Assembly: GCF_014193285.1 (NCBI RefSeq)
Contig: NZ_JACHZE010000002.1
Span: 434,001 to 498,000 of the forward strand
From: Atlantibacter sp. RC6
Lineage (GTDB): Bacteria; Pseudomonadota; Gammaproteobacteria; Enterobacterales; Enterobacteriaceae
Direction: 5' to 3'
DNA length: 64,000 bases
Under the pieces are notes generated by a model that worked only from the letters and a program-made list of their open reading frames with translations, was not told where the DNA came from and searched no databases. The position numbers and the translations under genes are program-made. Shown here one piece after another: positions 1 to 9,271 of this stretch (positions are counted from its first letter, which is position 1; every line of letters begins with the position of its first letter).

Positions 1-1
1 G

Positions 2-214
2 CAGTCGGCAGAAGATGTCAGTGCTGACCGGGTAACCGGTTTGAATGAAATTGGCATGATTGCAGTCAACAGCGTTTCCGGAAGTCCTCAGGATGTTGAA
101 CGCGTCATTGCGATGAAAGCCGATGAACAGGGCGCTTCGTATTATCGCATCGTGCAAATGCAGGAAAACCCGCGCGCCGATAACTGGCAGGTAAAAGCCA
201 TTATCTACGCCTGA
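2..214 (+). CDS. yjfN: YjfN-like DUF1471 (YhcN/BhsA) protein, 3' part only
   Basis: The window opens inside this gene. The visible frame gives 70 codons and ends in TGA, so the start and any signal peptide lie outside. The fragment contains TGLNEIG and later KADEQGASYYRI, the pattern of the small DUF1471 periplasmic proteins (YhcN, BhsA, McbA) linked to stress and biofilm. In E. coli, yjfN lies next to aidB and faces it, and this fragment keeps that orientation, although a chemoreceptor gene now separates the two. The name rests on that neighbourhood and on remembered similarity. The paralog bsmA is the main alternative. Confidence 0.75.
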   Translation, partial: QSAEDVSADRVTGLNEIGMIAVNSVSGSPQDVERVIAMKADEQGASYYRIVQMQENPRADNWQVKAIIYA

Positions 215-295
215 ACGGAAGCAGGCTGACAGCCTGCTTCGCCTGTCTAAAATAACTTTTGTAAAATTCTGACATAAATTTTTACATATATTGAG

Positions 296-322
296 TAAAT
301 ATTATCCCGCCGCTGCCGTTTA
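296..322 (+). promoter_or_regulatory. Candidate sigma-28 (FliA) promoter of the chemoreceptor gene
   Basis: TAAA at 296-299 is followed after exactly 15 bases by GCCGTTTA at 315-322. The flagellar sigma-28 consensus is TAAA-N15-GCCGATAA, so the -35 is perfect and the -10 matches 6 of 8. Transcription would start near 330, leaving about 30 bases before the ATG at 360, with an AAGGG ribosome site at 349-353. This would place the gene in the motility regulon, as expected for a chemoreceptor. Confidence 0.7.
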
Positions 323-359
323 ACCGGGCAACTCAACTCGGTTGGTATAAGGGATAATT

Positions 360-2294
360 ATGAAAACCATTTTCCAGCGCATCGGGCTGGGTACCAAACT
401 CTCCCTGTTTGCAGGCCTGTCCTTCGCCTGTCTGTTTTTAACCTTCACGCTCGTGTTAAGCCACCAGGCCAGCCAACAGCTGGAGTCTCTGGCGCGGGAA
501 GATTTGAAAAGCCAGGCCAGCGGCGTGGTGGACATGGTGCAAATGTTCGACGCTACGCTGACAGAAGAAGTGACCAACTATACAAATCTGCTTAATAGTT
601 TTATCCCTCAACCGATTACACGCGACGCCGCGCAAATGCAGGCGCTGAATAGCCAGAGCGTTCCGCTGCTTAAAGGCGGCGAGCTGTCGCTACATGAAAA
701 CAACGCGTTAACCGATGATTTCCAGCAGCGAACCGGCGCTATCGCAACGCTGTTCGTGCGCAGCGGCGATGACTATGTGCGCGTGGCGACATCGCTGCGT
801 AAAGAGGACGGCACGCGCGCGGTAGGCACACTGCTCGATCGCGCCAGCCCCGCCTGGCTGCCGATGAGTAAAGGCGAAATCTATCGTGGGCTGACGCAGC
901 TGTTCGGCAAGCGCTACATTACTCAGTATCAGCCCGTAAAAGATGAGCAAGGTAACGTCATCGCGGTGCTGTTTGTCGGCGTGGATATCTCCTCCTCCTG
1001 GCAGTTGATGCGCGACAAAATCCTCAGCCGCAAGCTGGGTGACAGCGGCCACTTTTATGTGATTAACCGCCAGCCGGGTGAGCAGTTCGGCCAGTATTTA
1101 TTCCATCCCGATGCCGAAGGGCAAAAACCGCAGTTGCCTGAAGCTATCCGTCAGTCTCTGCTGGCCGATAGCGAAGGCGAACTGGCCTGGCAGCGCGAAA
1201 CCGGCGCCACTTCGCTGATAACCTTCACCCACGTACCGGGATGGAACTGGGTGGTGGTGGGCGAAGTGGACCGGGGCAGCCTGCTCGCGAACATCGATCG
1301 GCTGCGTAACCAGTTTTTGCTGGCTGGCCTGATTATCAGCCTGCTGTTCGCCGTTCTGTTTGATTTCACCACCCGCCGCCTGCTGACCGCGCCGCTGCGC
1401 AATGTGATTGGCCTGGCGCAGCAGTATGGCGCGGGCGACTTGCGCTCCAGCATTACCACGCGCCGTCAGGATGAAGTGGGCGAACTGATCGCCGCCATCA
1501 ACAGCATGGGCAACGGTTTGCAGCAGATTGTGATTCAGGTACGGGATGCCGCCGCCGACATCAGCCACGGCACTGATGAACTGGCGGCGGACAGCCACGA
1601 CATCAGCGAGCAGATCAACAAGCAGGCCAGCAGCGTGGAGGAGACCTCCGCCAGCATGGAGCAGTTGACGGCAACGGTAGAGCAGAACGCCGAGAACATG
1701 CTGCAGACGCAAAATTATATGCAACAAGCTTCCCACGCGGTGCATACCGGCGGCGATACCGTGAGCAATGCGGTATCGACCATGAATGCGATCCGCGACG
1801 CGTCGCAGCGTATCGCCGATATCACCCACGTGATTGAGTCGATTGCATTCCAGACCAATATTCTGGCGTTGAATGCCGCAGTGGAAGCCGCCCGCGCAGG
1901 GGAGCACGGCAAAGGGTTCGCGGTTGTAGCGCAGGAAGTGCGGGCGCTGGCGGCGCGCAGCGCTAACGCAGTGAAGGAGATCGATGCGTTAATTGAAGAC
2001 ACGCTGCATAAAGTGGCCGAAGGGCATCAACTTTCCGAGCGTACCCGTCAGGCGATGGAGCAAATTATCCAGCATATCGACCAGGTCAACGTACTGGTAA
2101 CGCACAGCAGCCAGGCATCCCATGAGCAGTCGGCAGGCATCCAGCAGGTGAATCTGGCGATGAACCATATCGGCGAAGCCACCCATATCAACGCCGAACG
2201 GGTGTCGCGCAGCGAGCAAACGGCGCAAACGCTGCGCGATAAGGGCCACCACCTTAATACGCTGGTTAGCGTGTTCCGCTTACACAGCCATTAA
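360..2294 (+). CDS. Methyl-accepting chemotaxis protein, periplasmic double-Cache sensor
   Basis: A 644-residue transmembrane chemoreceptor. A membrane segment at about residues 14-34 is followed by a large periplasmic region (about 36-315) that looks like a Cache_3-Cache_2 sensor, with [20 protein letters not shown] and later [15 protein letters not shown] second membrane segment (about 317-337) leads to a HAMP linker and the signalling helices. The conserved hairpin tip includes [20 protein letters not shown] and [18 protein letters not shown]. The C-terminus ends in VFRLHSH and lacks the NWETF-type pentapeptide that binds CheR/CheB, so it probably relies on other receptors for adaptation. 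The ligand is unknown. Its stop overlaps the aidB stop in a shared TTAA. Confidence 0.95.
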   Translation: MKTIFQRIGLGTKLSLFAGLSFACLFLTFTLVLSHQASQQLESLAREDLKSQASGVVDMVQMFDATLTEEVTNYTNLLNSFIPQPITRDAAQMQALNSQSVPLLKGGELSLHENNALTDDFQQRTGAIATLFVRSGDDYVRVATSLRKEDGTRAVGTLLDRASPAWLPMSKGEIYRGLTQLFGKRYITQYQPVKDEQGNVIAVLFVGVDISSSWQLMRDKILSRKLGDSGHFYVINRQPGEQFGQYLFHPDAEGQKPQLPEAIRQSLLADSEGELAWQRETGATSLITFTHVPGWNWVVVGEVDRGSLLANIDRLRNQFLLAGLIISLLFAVLFDFTTRRLLTAPLRNVIGLAQQYGAGDLRSSITTRRQDEVGELIAAINSMGNGLQQIVIQVRDAAADISHGTDELAADSHDISEQINKQASSVEETSASMEQLTATVEQNAENMLQTQNYMQQASHAVHTGGDTVSNAVSTMNAIRDASQRIADITHVIESIAFQTNILALNAAVEAARAGEHGKGFAVVAQEVRALAARSANAVKEIDALIEDTLHKVAEGHQLSERTRQAMEQIIQHIDQVNVLVTHSSQASHEQSAGIQQVNLAMNHIGEATHINAERVSRSEQTAQTLRDKGHHLNTLVSVFRLHSH

Positions 2295-3925
2295 CCGATG
2301 CCGCCCGTGGCGCGCAGCAGGACATCGGAAAGGCATTTTTCCGCCACCTGAGCATCGCCACGCGGGTCGAGCATCATCTGACACCAGGCTTCCGCCGTGG
2401 GCACCGAGGCGTGGCGCAACAGCTGCGCCCCGGTTGCCAGCCGGTAAAGCTGGCGGGTAATGGCGCGCCCGTCGGCCTCGTTGGGTTTGCGTAATCGCTG
2501 GGCCAGCTGTCGCCATGCGCGGTCAAAATGGCGATTCTGGCCCTTAACGTCGTCGAACTCGCCGCTTAGCATTTCCATCACGGCAGGCTGTTTGGCCAGC
2601 ACCCGCAGCACGTCGAGGCACATGATATTGCCGGAGCCCTCCCAGATACTGTTGACCGGCATTTCCCGATACAGACGCGGCAGCTCGCTCTCTTCGCAAT
2701 AGCCGATGCCGCCCAGCACCTCCATCGCTTCCGCCACAAACGGGATCCCCGCTTTGCAAACGTTAAATTTCGCCGCAGGCGTCATCAGGCGGCAGAACGC
2801 TCGCTCACGCTCATCGCCCTGCGCTTCCCAGGCGCGGGCCAGTCGGAACAGCAGTGCGGTTTGCCCCTCCAGTTGTAGCGCCATCCGTCCTAAAACCTGG
2901 CGCATCAGCGGCTGGTCGATCAGGTTTTTGCCGAACGCCTGGCGCTGATGGGCATGATACAGCGCCACCGACAGCGCACGGCGCATCAGGCCGTGGCTGC
3001 CCAGCGCGCAGTCGAAGCGAGTCATCGCCCCCATTTTCAAAATCTGGCGCACGCCTTCGCCTTCATCGCCCAGCAGCCAGCCCAGCGCATCGCAGAATTC
3101 CGCTTCGCTGCTGGCGTTGGAGCGGTTGCCCAGCTTGTCTTTTAGCCGTTCGAGGCGCACCGCGTTGCGCTGTCCGTCGGGTAAAAAGCGCGGCACCAGG
3201 AAGCAGGACAACCCGCCTTTCGCCTGTGCCAGCACCAGGTGACCGTCGCTTTGCGGTACGGAGTAAAACCATTTGTGTCCGACCAGCCGATACGCTTCGC
3301 CAGGACCGGGGCTACCCACAGGCTCCGCGCGAGTGGTATTGGTCAGTACGTCCGAACCGCCCTGCTTTTCGGTCATCCCCATGCCGATTAACAAGCCGCG
3401 TTTTTGTCCGGCGGGCTGTAAATGGGCGTCATAACGATCGCTGAGCAGCGGTTTGGTCCAGTCGCTGAACGCCGGGGGCAGTGACTGAAGCAGCAACGGC
3501 GTGGCGGCAAAGGTCATGGTCACCGGGCACAGCGTGCCCGCTTCCACCTGGGCGTGAAGGATAAAGCGCGCGGCGCGCGCGACGAATGAGCCGCGCCGCC
3601 GATCCTCCTGCCACGGCAGATTGTGTACCCGGTTGGCGAACAGCCCCTGCATCAGCAGATGCCACGCAGGATGAAAACGTACATCGTCGAGCCGCTCGCC
3701 GCTGGCATCGTAACGCAGCAGTTCAGGCGGGTTGGCATTCGCCAGGCGGCCCAGTTCAAGGGATTCGGCGGTACCCAATTGTTGGCCGATACTGGCCAAA
3801 AGTTCCGCATCCCAGGCGGCGTCTTCACGCTGGACGGCTTCGCGTAGCGCGGTGTCGGATAAAAAGAGATTACTGTTGTTTAACGGGATAGGTTGGTTGA
3901 AAACGGTATGAGTTTGCCATTGCAT
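2291..3925 (-). CDS. aidB: AidB, acyl-CoA dehydrogenase family flavoprotein of the adaptive response
   Basis: A 544-residue FAD protein related to isovaleryl-CoA dehydrogenase. In E. coli it is induced by Ada during alkylation stress and binds DNA. The N-terminus [16 protein letters not shown], the stretch [13 protein letters not shown], and [20 protein letters not shown] are typical of AidB. An upstream in-frame ATG at 3940 exists, but GGAGGG sits about eight bases before the ATG at 3925, so the latter is chosen. I found no Ada box good enough to list. It ends convergently with the chemoreceptor gene, the two TAA stops sharing TTAA. Confidence 0.96.
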   Translation of the reverse strand: MQWQTHTVFNQPIPLNNSNLFLSDTALREAVQREDAAWDAELLASIGQQLGTAESLELGRLANANPPELLRYDASGERLDDVRFHPAWHLLMQGLFANRVHNLPWQEDRRRGSFVARAARFILHAQVEAGTLCPVTMTFAATPLLLQSLPPAFSDWTKPLLSDRYDAHLQPAGQKRGLLIGMGMTEKQGGSDVLTNTTRAEPVGSPGPGEAYRLVGHKWFYSVPQSDGHLVLAQAKGGLSCFLVPRFLPDGQRNAVRLERLKDKLGNRSNASSEAEFCDALGWLLGDEGEGVRQILKMGAMTRFDCALGSHGLMRRALSVALYHAHQRQAFGKNLIDQPLMRQVLGRMALQLEGQTALLFRLARAWEAQGDERERAFCRLMTPAAKFNVCKAGIPFVAEAMEVLGGIGYCEESELPRLYREMPVNSIWEGSGNIMCLDVLRVLAKQPAVMEMLSGEFDDVKGQNRHFDRAWRQLAQRLRKPNEADGRAITRQLYRLATGAQLLRHASVPTAEAWCQMMLDPRGDAQVAEKCLSDVLLRATGGIG

Positions 3926-4083
3926 CCAGTTTCCCTCCATAAATCGGCAACGCCTTTAGTATGGACGGCAGGAAAAGTTATGCAGGGAAAGGGATCACAA
4001 AGCGGTACCGTCGCTGATGATGCGAATCGCGCAGCACGTAACATATCCATGTGTCCTTATATTTACTCACCCATGTCTGCACC

Positions 4084-5247
4084 TTAGCCCGCAATATAAT
4101 GCGGAACAAAACGAGACGTATCCTTGGTGATTAATGTGCAATCCTCACGAATACCCATTCCAACGGCCTCATCATCCACTATCCAACTGCCGATGAGTGT
4201 ATAACTGTCGCCAAAGCGCGGTAACGGCTGGAACGCCTGGTAAATAACCGGCTCGTTGGCATAATCGCCACCCTCACTATCGATAATATTATGTTGGCCG
4301 TCGAATATCGTAATATTGCCGCCTTCACGCGAAAACAGCGGTTTTTTGACATAGCTATCACCAGGGCCTATTTGCGGTTTTTCGCCATCGAACCAGGCAG
4401 GTAATAAATTAGGATGCTGCGGGAAAAAACGCCAAAGCAGCGGTAATAATCCTTTATTACTGAGGATGCTTTTCCAGAGCGGCTCAATCCATTGCAGATG
4501 TCTTTTACGTAATAGCGGGCCGTTCTCGTCGCGCATCATCCATTCTAAAGGATAGAGTTTAAAGGCCTGCCGAATAACATTATCCCCAAGATCGGTCATC
4601 ACGCCGCCTACGCCCAACCCAATGTCTTCAATATACAGAAAGCGCGTATCCAGGCCCGCTTGCTGCGCGCAATCTTCCAGATACAAAACGGTGCCGCGAT
4701 CTTCATCAGTATCTTTGCAACAACAGAAATAGAGCGGATGCGCGTTTTTTATTTCGCCGAAGCGGGCAATAAGTTTTTCCTGAATGGCGTTGTACTGATC
4801 GGCATCCCGTGGAATAACCCCTTGCCGGCGGGCATCCTCCATCTATACCCATTGAAAATAGGCGGACTCATAAAGCGAGGTTGGCGTATCGGCGTTATAT
4901 TCCAGTAATTTTACCGGCCCCCGATCATTCCAGACAAAATCCATCCGTCCGTATAATGAAGGATCGCTTTGGCGCCAGCTTTCCGCTATCGCATCCCAGT
5001 ACAGCGGCGGAATGGCCAGTTGCTCAAGCAGGGATTCATCTTTGGTCGCCCGCGCCACTACATCAAGGCACATCTGATGCAGCTCTGCGGTCGGTTTCTC
5101 AATTTGCTCTTCAATTTGACGCAACGTGAAACGATAGGCCCGGCTTTCATCCCAATAAATTTCATTATCGATAATATGAAAGTTGAAACCGTGTTCTCGG
5201 GCGATGCGATCTAAATTCGGGCGTACCGGTACGCTATGACGCAGCAT
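4084..5247 (-). pseudogene. yjfC: yjfC, glutathionylspermidine-synthase-like ATP-grasp ligase, interrupted by an amber codon
   Basis: Read through, this frame has 387 codons, the length I recall for E. coli YjfC, a member of the GSP-synthase-like ATP-grasp family (paralog YgiC) predicted to ligate amines or peptides. Codon 135 (4843-4845) is TAG, between FQWV and MEDARRQG. I recall a tryptophan there in relatives, so a TGG-to-TAG change is likely. The rest looks intact, including GDSYVKKPLFSREGGN and the C-terminal KDTSRFVPHYIAG. The start at 5247 (MLRHSVPVRP) is one base after the yjfM stop and uses GGGGAGG inside yjfM. The downstream part could restart at the ATG at 4842, but without an obvious ribosome site. 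A sequencing error or amber suppression cannot be excluded. Confidence 0.85.
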
Positions 5248-5248
5248 A

Positions 5249-5857
5249 TCAACCTCCCCAACTGCCGCGAGCGCTGGAGGAACGGCCAAATCCACCGCGA
5301 GAGACTGTCGAGCTTTTTACAATCGTTTTCCCGGAACTGGATGCGGTAGCACTTCCCGAACGCCAGGAATAATCGCCGCCCGAATTTGTCCACACCGGCC
5401 GGGAAAGGTAGCCATTGCTGCTGTAGTAAGGATCATTGCGATTTTGCTGGATGGCTTGAGCTAATAAGAAACCGGCCATCAGCGGAAAATAACTTCCCAG
5501 GGAAGAATCGTAATAGCACTGACCGTTTCCATAGGAAGATTCGCAGGCATAGCGCGTCAGGTGAGCGGGAACCTCTTTTTCAAACTCTTCTTTTGCTTTA
5601 TTCCAGGCATCTGTACACACCTGAGCAGAATGACCGGCGTCAATGCATTGCTGAGTGGATGAAAAGAAAACGCCATCGCTGTGATTATCATCGGCGCTGC
5701 TTTCATCATCGCAGGAGTTCAGCGCAACCAGCGCCACGCCCCCCATCAGCGCCAGGGTTAACAGCGCCGAACTTTTCCTTTTTTGCGGCTGTAAATACAT
5801 GCCGTTAGCCTGGATGTTTGCGCGGGGTGCTGCCTTATTCGTCCTTTTTCTACTCAT
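5249..5857 (-). CDS. yjfM: YjfM, DUF1190 (YgiB-like) protein
   Basis: 202 residues. The N-terminus SRKRTNKAAPRANIQANG is basic and is followed by a hydrophobic stretch (about 33-47) ending VALVALNSC, which resembles a lipobox but lies far from the start. The middle holds conserved cysteines (QCIDAGHSAQVCTDAW, CESSYGNGQCYYD). The C-terminal 45 residues are rich in Ser, Gly and Arg. The family (DUF1190, paralog YgiB) always accompanies a YjfC/YgiC ATP-grasp protein, so it may be the substrate or partner of that ligase; this is inference. It lies ten bases after yjfL and one base before yjfC, in one operon. Confidence 0.9.
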   Translation of the reverse strand: MSRKRTNKAAPRANIQANGMYLQPQKRKSSALLTLALMGGVALVALNSCDDESSADDNHSDGVFFSSTQQCIDAGHSAQVCTDAWNKAKEEFEKEVPAHLTRYACESSYGNGQCYYDSSLGSYFPLMAGFLLAQAIQQNRNDPYYSSNGYLSRPVWTNSGGDYSWRSGSATASSSGKTIVKSSTVSRGGFGRSSSARGSWGG

Positions 5858-5866
5858 GATATTTCC

Positions 5867-6265
5867 CTACCAGGTCATGCATGCCGCATTAAAAATACCG
5901 CCTGCCATTGATGCCGTCCCCATAAACAAACCAGCGGCAATATTATGATTAATAATTTTTTCACTGAGCTTCGGCATATACAGCCTTACGCAGCCATAAA
6001 TCATAATCTGGACAATCAAGGCAATCACACCCCAAATTAAATAATCCGGAATACTTACCGCATTTACCGCCGCGCTGGAAAGCGGGATTACGTATCCTAA
6101 AATCGAACCACTAAACGCCAGCGCCGCCGCCACATTATCATTTCTGATCAGTTGCCATTCGTTATGCGGCGTGATTCGGGTATAAACGAACATAAAGAGC
6201 GCAATCATAGCGACGCCAATAAAAAAATAAGTACCAAACGCGATTAATCCAGTAAAAATATGCAT
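5867..6265 (-). CDS. yjfL: YjfL, DUF350 inner-membrane protein
   Basis: 132 residues, almost entirely hydrophobic, with about four membrane helices. It carries the DUF350 signatures NDNVAAALAFSGSILGYVIPL and ASMAGGIFNAACMTW. The start at 6265 (MHIFTGLIAF) is preferred over 6280 because the yjfK stop TAA is directly followed by GGAT and then this ATG, giving a ribosome site and tight coupling. It is part of the yjf operon. The function is unknown; DUF350 proteins recur beside PspA-like and ATP-grasp genes and are thought to act in membrane stress. Confidence 0.92.
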   Translation of the reverse strand: MHIFTGLIAFGTYFFIGVAMIALFMFVYTRITPHNEWQLIRNDNVAAALAFSGSILGYVIPLSSAAVNAVSIPDYLIWGVIALIVQIMIYGCVRLYMPKLSEKIINHNIAAGLFMGTASMAGGIFNAACMTW

Positions 6266-6269
6266 ATCC

Positions 6270-6938
6270 TTAGCCCACAACCTGTAATCCGCTTCGTGAA
6301 ATATCCACCCCTAATGACCAGGAAACCAGCCATTCGGGTTCTTGTTGTTCGTTAAATGTTTCTTCGCCGGAAATTAATAAGTACTCAAAAGCCGTCTCAT
6401 CAATATTACGCTGATACAGCATACAGAAATTATTGACTTCCCATTTTTCTCGTTCGCTATTCTCAACTTCCTCCAGCAAATAGACGGGTTCTACATTGTG
6501 CCGTTCAAGAGGATTAAAGACCCTTTCCCATTTTTTGTCACCCCAGGACATGACCGGTAATCCCATTGCGCTGGGGCTAATTGCATTTTTCCAGGCATCG
6601 CGCGACGAAATATTAAAACTTTCGATGTAGGCGAAAAATTTAATATCCTCAATACAGGCGTCGCTAATGCCGCCAGTGGTATTGATTTGCAGAAACTCAT
6701 CGCCCGAAGTGTAATAACGATAAATATCGCTGCCTGCGCCAGTATAAATATGGCTGGTTGCAGCTACGGTATAGTCATCGCCGGGTAATTCAATAAGAAA
6801 CTTATCGCCCGCAAGACGAATATCCAGGGTATTGAGCTGGAAACCCGCTTTTAAATGCAATCCAAGCGGACCTTTTTCCATATCATGGGCATCCTCACCC
6901 TGTAAAAGCTGCCGAACCCGGCCCAATAATGACGTCAT
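6270..6938 (-). CDS. yjfK: YjfK, DUF2491 family protein
   Basis: 222 residues, soluble, with no signal peptide. It matches the remembered E. coli YjfK in its start TSLLGRVRQLL, in PLGLHLKAGFQLNT and in the C-terminal EPEWLVSWSLGVDIS. The start is set at 6938, where ATG overlaps the TGA of the preceding channel gene (ATGA), a classic translational-coupling arrangement; a longer frame to 6962 would run into the channel gene. The function is unknown. Its fixed place between PspA-like, channel and DUF350 genes suggests a cytoplasmic partner of a membrane complex. Confidence 0.9.
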   Translation of the reverse strand: MTSLLGRVRQLLQGEDAHDMEKGPLGLHLKAGFQLNTLDIRLAGDKFLIELPGDDYTVAATSHIYTGAGSDIYRYYTSGDEFLQINTTGGISDACIEDIKFFAYIESFNISSRDAWKNAISPSAMGLPVMSWGDKKWERVFNPLERHNVEPVYLLEEVENSEREKWEVNNFCMLYQRNIDETAFEYLLISGEETFNEQQEPEWLVSWSLGVDISRSGLQVVG

Positions 6939-8008
6939 AATGCATCTCCTATATTCTGCCATTGCACCTCATCCGCTGTGATGCGTTGATTACCGATAAT
7001 ATGCAGCCACATACCGCCATGAACCGGCGTGGAAACCACCGGGTTTAACTCCATCCCGCGTCCGTTTTTACAATGGCTAATGCCCAACACGGTGGCGTCA
7101 TGATGCTGCTTCATATAGCGCATCAGCCCGCCATACAGGAATACGTTCACTTGTTTTGGAATTTCAAGCACATAACCTGTATCGCCCAGCATCGGATTCA
7201 TGATTGAAGCCACGGACTGGGAGGAACCAGGGTCCTGAACGGAGCGTAAAAGCTGTTCCGCCGATAAATTGCGGACAATCTCTATTTGATCACAGTGTTG
7301 TTCCAGCAGGTTGGCATAACGTTCATCCTCCATATAAGCGACGACATGGCTGGATGGATGAACCTTTCCTTTAATCGACAACGCTACCGTAAAAGTTTGC
7401 TCGTCGCTTTGCGCGAACAGGATAACGCTATTGCAGTGCGCTAAGCCCATGCGCGCCTGTTCTTCCGGCGAATTGAAATTACTGATGCTGGCGAAGTGCA
7501 CCTGCGCGACCCCTTGCATGGGGTGATGTTGTATCGCGCCAGATTCGCAAATCAGGATCTGCGAGAAGGTTTTGCTTCGATCGTAAAGCAGCAGGTTGAT
7601 CATTTTTTCCGTCTGCTGCCCACGCCAGCCGACAATGATTAAATGATCGCGAAGATGATTAAAGTCGGACAATCCGCGAATTCCTTTCGTTAACGTATGC
7701 TGCGCAACCGCGATCGCTTTACCTATCAACGCGCCGAAGAGCGCAACGCTGATCGGAATATGCCAGAGGCCGGTAAACCAACGTCCTCCTGCGCTCTGGG
7801 GGCTTAAATCGCCAAAACCCAGCGTCGACCCCACCACGGAACAGTAATAAATAAAATCGCTTAACTTCCCTGTGAGATGCGCTTCGCCCGCCATTCGCAG
7901 CGCGGCATAGCAAATGCTGTAATGAATTAAAAACAGCACCACTAAACCCGGCCAGGTAAGCCGGGCCAGATGAAGCTGACACAACTGGATGACGCGAGTA
8001 AAAAACAT
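6935..8008 (-). CDS. Two-helix potassium channel with a C-terminal Rossmann/RCK-type domain
   Basis: 357 residues. A membrane helix (about 19-38) is followed by a pore loop ending in the selectivity filter STLGFGDLSP (about 61-70) and a second helix (about 77-97). This is the 2TM potassium-channel plan, with TLGFGD matching TVGYGD-type filters. After the pore comes HLIIVGWRGQQTE, a nucleotide-binding Rossmann start as in TrkA-N/RCK domains. The gene overlaps yjfJ by one base (TAATG) and yjfK by four (ATGA), so all three are co-translated. I do not recall it in the E. coli K-12 yjf operon, where yjfJ and yjfK are adjacent. The gating signal is unknown. Confidence 0.88.
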   Translation of the reverse strand: MFFTRVIQLCQLHLARLTWPGLVVLFLIHYSICYAALRMAGEAHLTGKLSDFIYYCSVVGSTLGFGDLSPQSAGGRWFTGLWHIPISVALFGALIGKAIAVAQHTLTKGIRGLSDFNHLRDHLIIVGWRGQQTEKMINLLLYDRSKTFSQILICESGAIQHHPMQGVAQVHFASISNFNSPEEQARMGLAHCNSVILFAQSDEQTFTVALSIKGKVHPSSHVVAYMEDERYANLLEQHCDQIEIVRNLSAEQLLRSVQDPGSSQSVASIMNPMLGDTGYVLEIPKQVNVFLYGGLMRYMKQHHDATVLGISHCKNGRGMELNPVVSTPVHGGMWLHIIGNQRITADEVQWQNIGDAL

Positions 8009-8706
8009 TAGCCGTTGCGCTGATTTTTCAGGCGTGCAAGCACATCCTGCGCATTGCTTTTATTCACGCCACCAATGCCCGCCTGCGCCAGTTTTTCATC
8101 CAGATCGCGTCCGTCAGCCACCTTCTCAAGCGACTCTGCCGCCTCAAGTCTTGCCTGACGCTCAGTCTGGCGCGCCTGCAAGCGCTGCAATGATTCGGCG
8201 GCGGTGGCCACGCTGCTGCTGGCGCCAACGGTGGAAGTTGTCACCGCCTGTTGCGCGCGCTGCATTGCTTCCGTGGCTTTTACCACTTCCAACTGATGTT
8301 CAAATTGCGCAATACGCTGGCTGGTGGCGGCCACCGCTTTTTCAATTGCATCCCGCGACTGTTCAAAATTTTTCAGCACGCCTTCTTCGGTCGCGATCGC
8401 GCTTTCCAGCCGTGAGATCTCTTCTGCAACTTCAATAAGCAAACTTTCATCTACCTGCTTATTGATAGCTTCAACGGCTCGCGCTTCCAGTGAAGCTTTG
8501 CGGGAGGATAAATCTTTCAACTTATCTTTGCTGATCTTAACGCGCGCCAGTAGATCAACACGGGATTCGCCGGCCTTATCAAGTTCAGCCCGGGCATCCC
8601 GTATATGCTGTTCAAGCAAACGGATCCCTTGGGTTTCTTCAATAAGCGATTCGGTGTCATTAACGAAGGATTTACCTAAAGTAAAAAGTTTTTTTAACAG
8701 GCTCAT
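8008..8706 (-). CDS. yjfJ: YjfJ, PspA/IM30 family protein
   Basis: 232 residues, predicted almost wholly coiled-coil, typical of PspA/Vipp1/IM30 proteins that assemble on the inner membrane and protect it under stress. The N-terminus SLLKKLFTLGKSFVND is an amphipathic helix start and is followed by heptad-rich segments such as LEARAVEAINKQVDESLL. It is the first intact gene of the operon, after the broken yjfI. The stop TAA shares its last A with the channel start codon. Confidence 0.93.
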   Translation of the reverse strand: MSLLKKLFTLGKSFVNDTESLIEETQGIRLLEQHIRDARAELDKAGESRVDLLARVKISKDKLKDLSSRKASLEARAVEAINKQVDESLLIEVAEEISRLESAIATEEGVLKNFEQSRDAIEKAVAATSQRIAQFEHQLEVVKATEAMQRAQQAVTTSTVGASSSVATAAESLQRLQARQTERQARLEAAESLEKVADGRDLDEKLAQAGIGGVNKSNAQDVLARLKNQRNG

Positions 8707-8744
8707 TATTCTTCCTTATATTTAATCGGGCGATACCCTTCGCC

Positions 8745-9139
8745 TTAAAATTGCGTAATGACTTCAGCCAACTCCAGCGCATTTTCCGCCAGCGTTTCAA
8801 TTTCCAGAATAACATCGGAAAGCGGTGAGGAGATCGATAATGCGCCAAAAGCAACGTAGTACTCTCTACTATTGACGATAGTAATTCCCACCGAGGATAG
8901 GGGTAACAATTTCTGAAAGCGTAACAAATAATATTTAACTTATTCACATCGTGAATAGATTCAACCGGGCAAATGAGCGTTTCAATCAGCATCTGCCGTG
9001 ATGTCATGGAAATATTAAGTAATAAATCGCCGTGTTCTTTTAATTTGAGCGACAAGGAATCTTGCAATCGTGAAACAGAATAACAACAATATGCTTCATT
9101 ATTTAATTCATTTTGTAAAGCAGATATCGTCCATGCCAT
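8745..9139 (-). pseudogene. yjfI: yjfI (DUF2170), frameshifted
   Basis: The first part runs in one frame from the ATG at 9139 (MAWTISALQNELNN, with AAGGAAG before it) to about 8930. The rest, including FQKLLPLSSVGIT and YYVAFGALSISS, is in another frame and ends at 8745. Together they match YjfI (DUF2170) as I remember it. The switch needs one missing base near 8927-8936, in an A/T-rich tract between DVNKL and KYYLLRF. Restoring one base gives about 131 residues, close to the expected size. The unshifted frame runs on into yjfJ with nonsense sequence. Confidence 0.82.
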
Positions 9140-9229
9140 TTTAAAATCTTCCTTAATTTATTGATCCATTGAATAAATACATATTCAGCTCCTCCCTCAC
9201 CCGATAAAGATTATGCAATAAACAGCGTT

Positions 9230-9260
9230 TAAAAAAAAACCATCTCGCAAGATGGTTTTA
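9230..9260 (-). terminator. Rho-independent terminator after rlmB
   Basis: On the minus strand a ten-base stem (9236-9245 pairing 9250-9259) with a four-base loop is followed by a run of about nine T. It lies just past the rlmB stop and separates the nsrR-rnr-rlmB unit from yjfI. Confidence 0.85.
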
Positions 9261-9271
9261 ATAATAGGAAA

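Noticed and set aside
2854-3444. A 196-codon Arg/Ser/Pro-rich frame on the plus strand inside aidB
   Set aside because: Composition is typical of an antisense GC-rich frame; no motif, no start signal.
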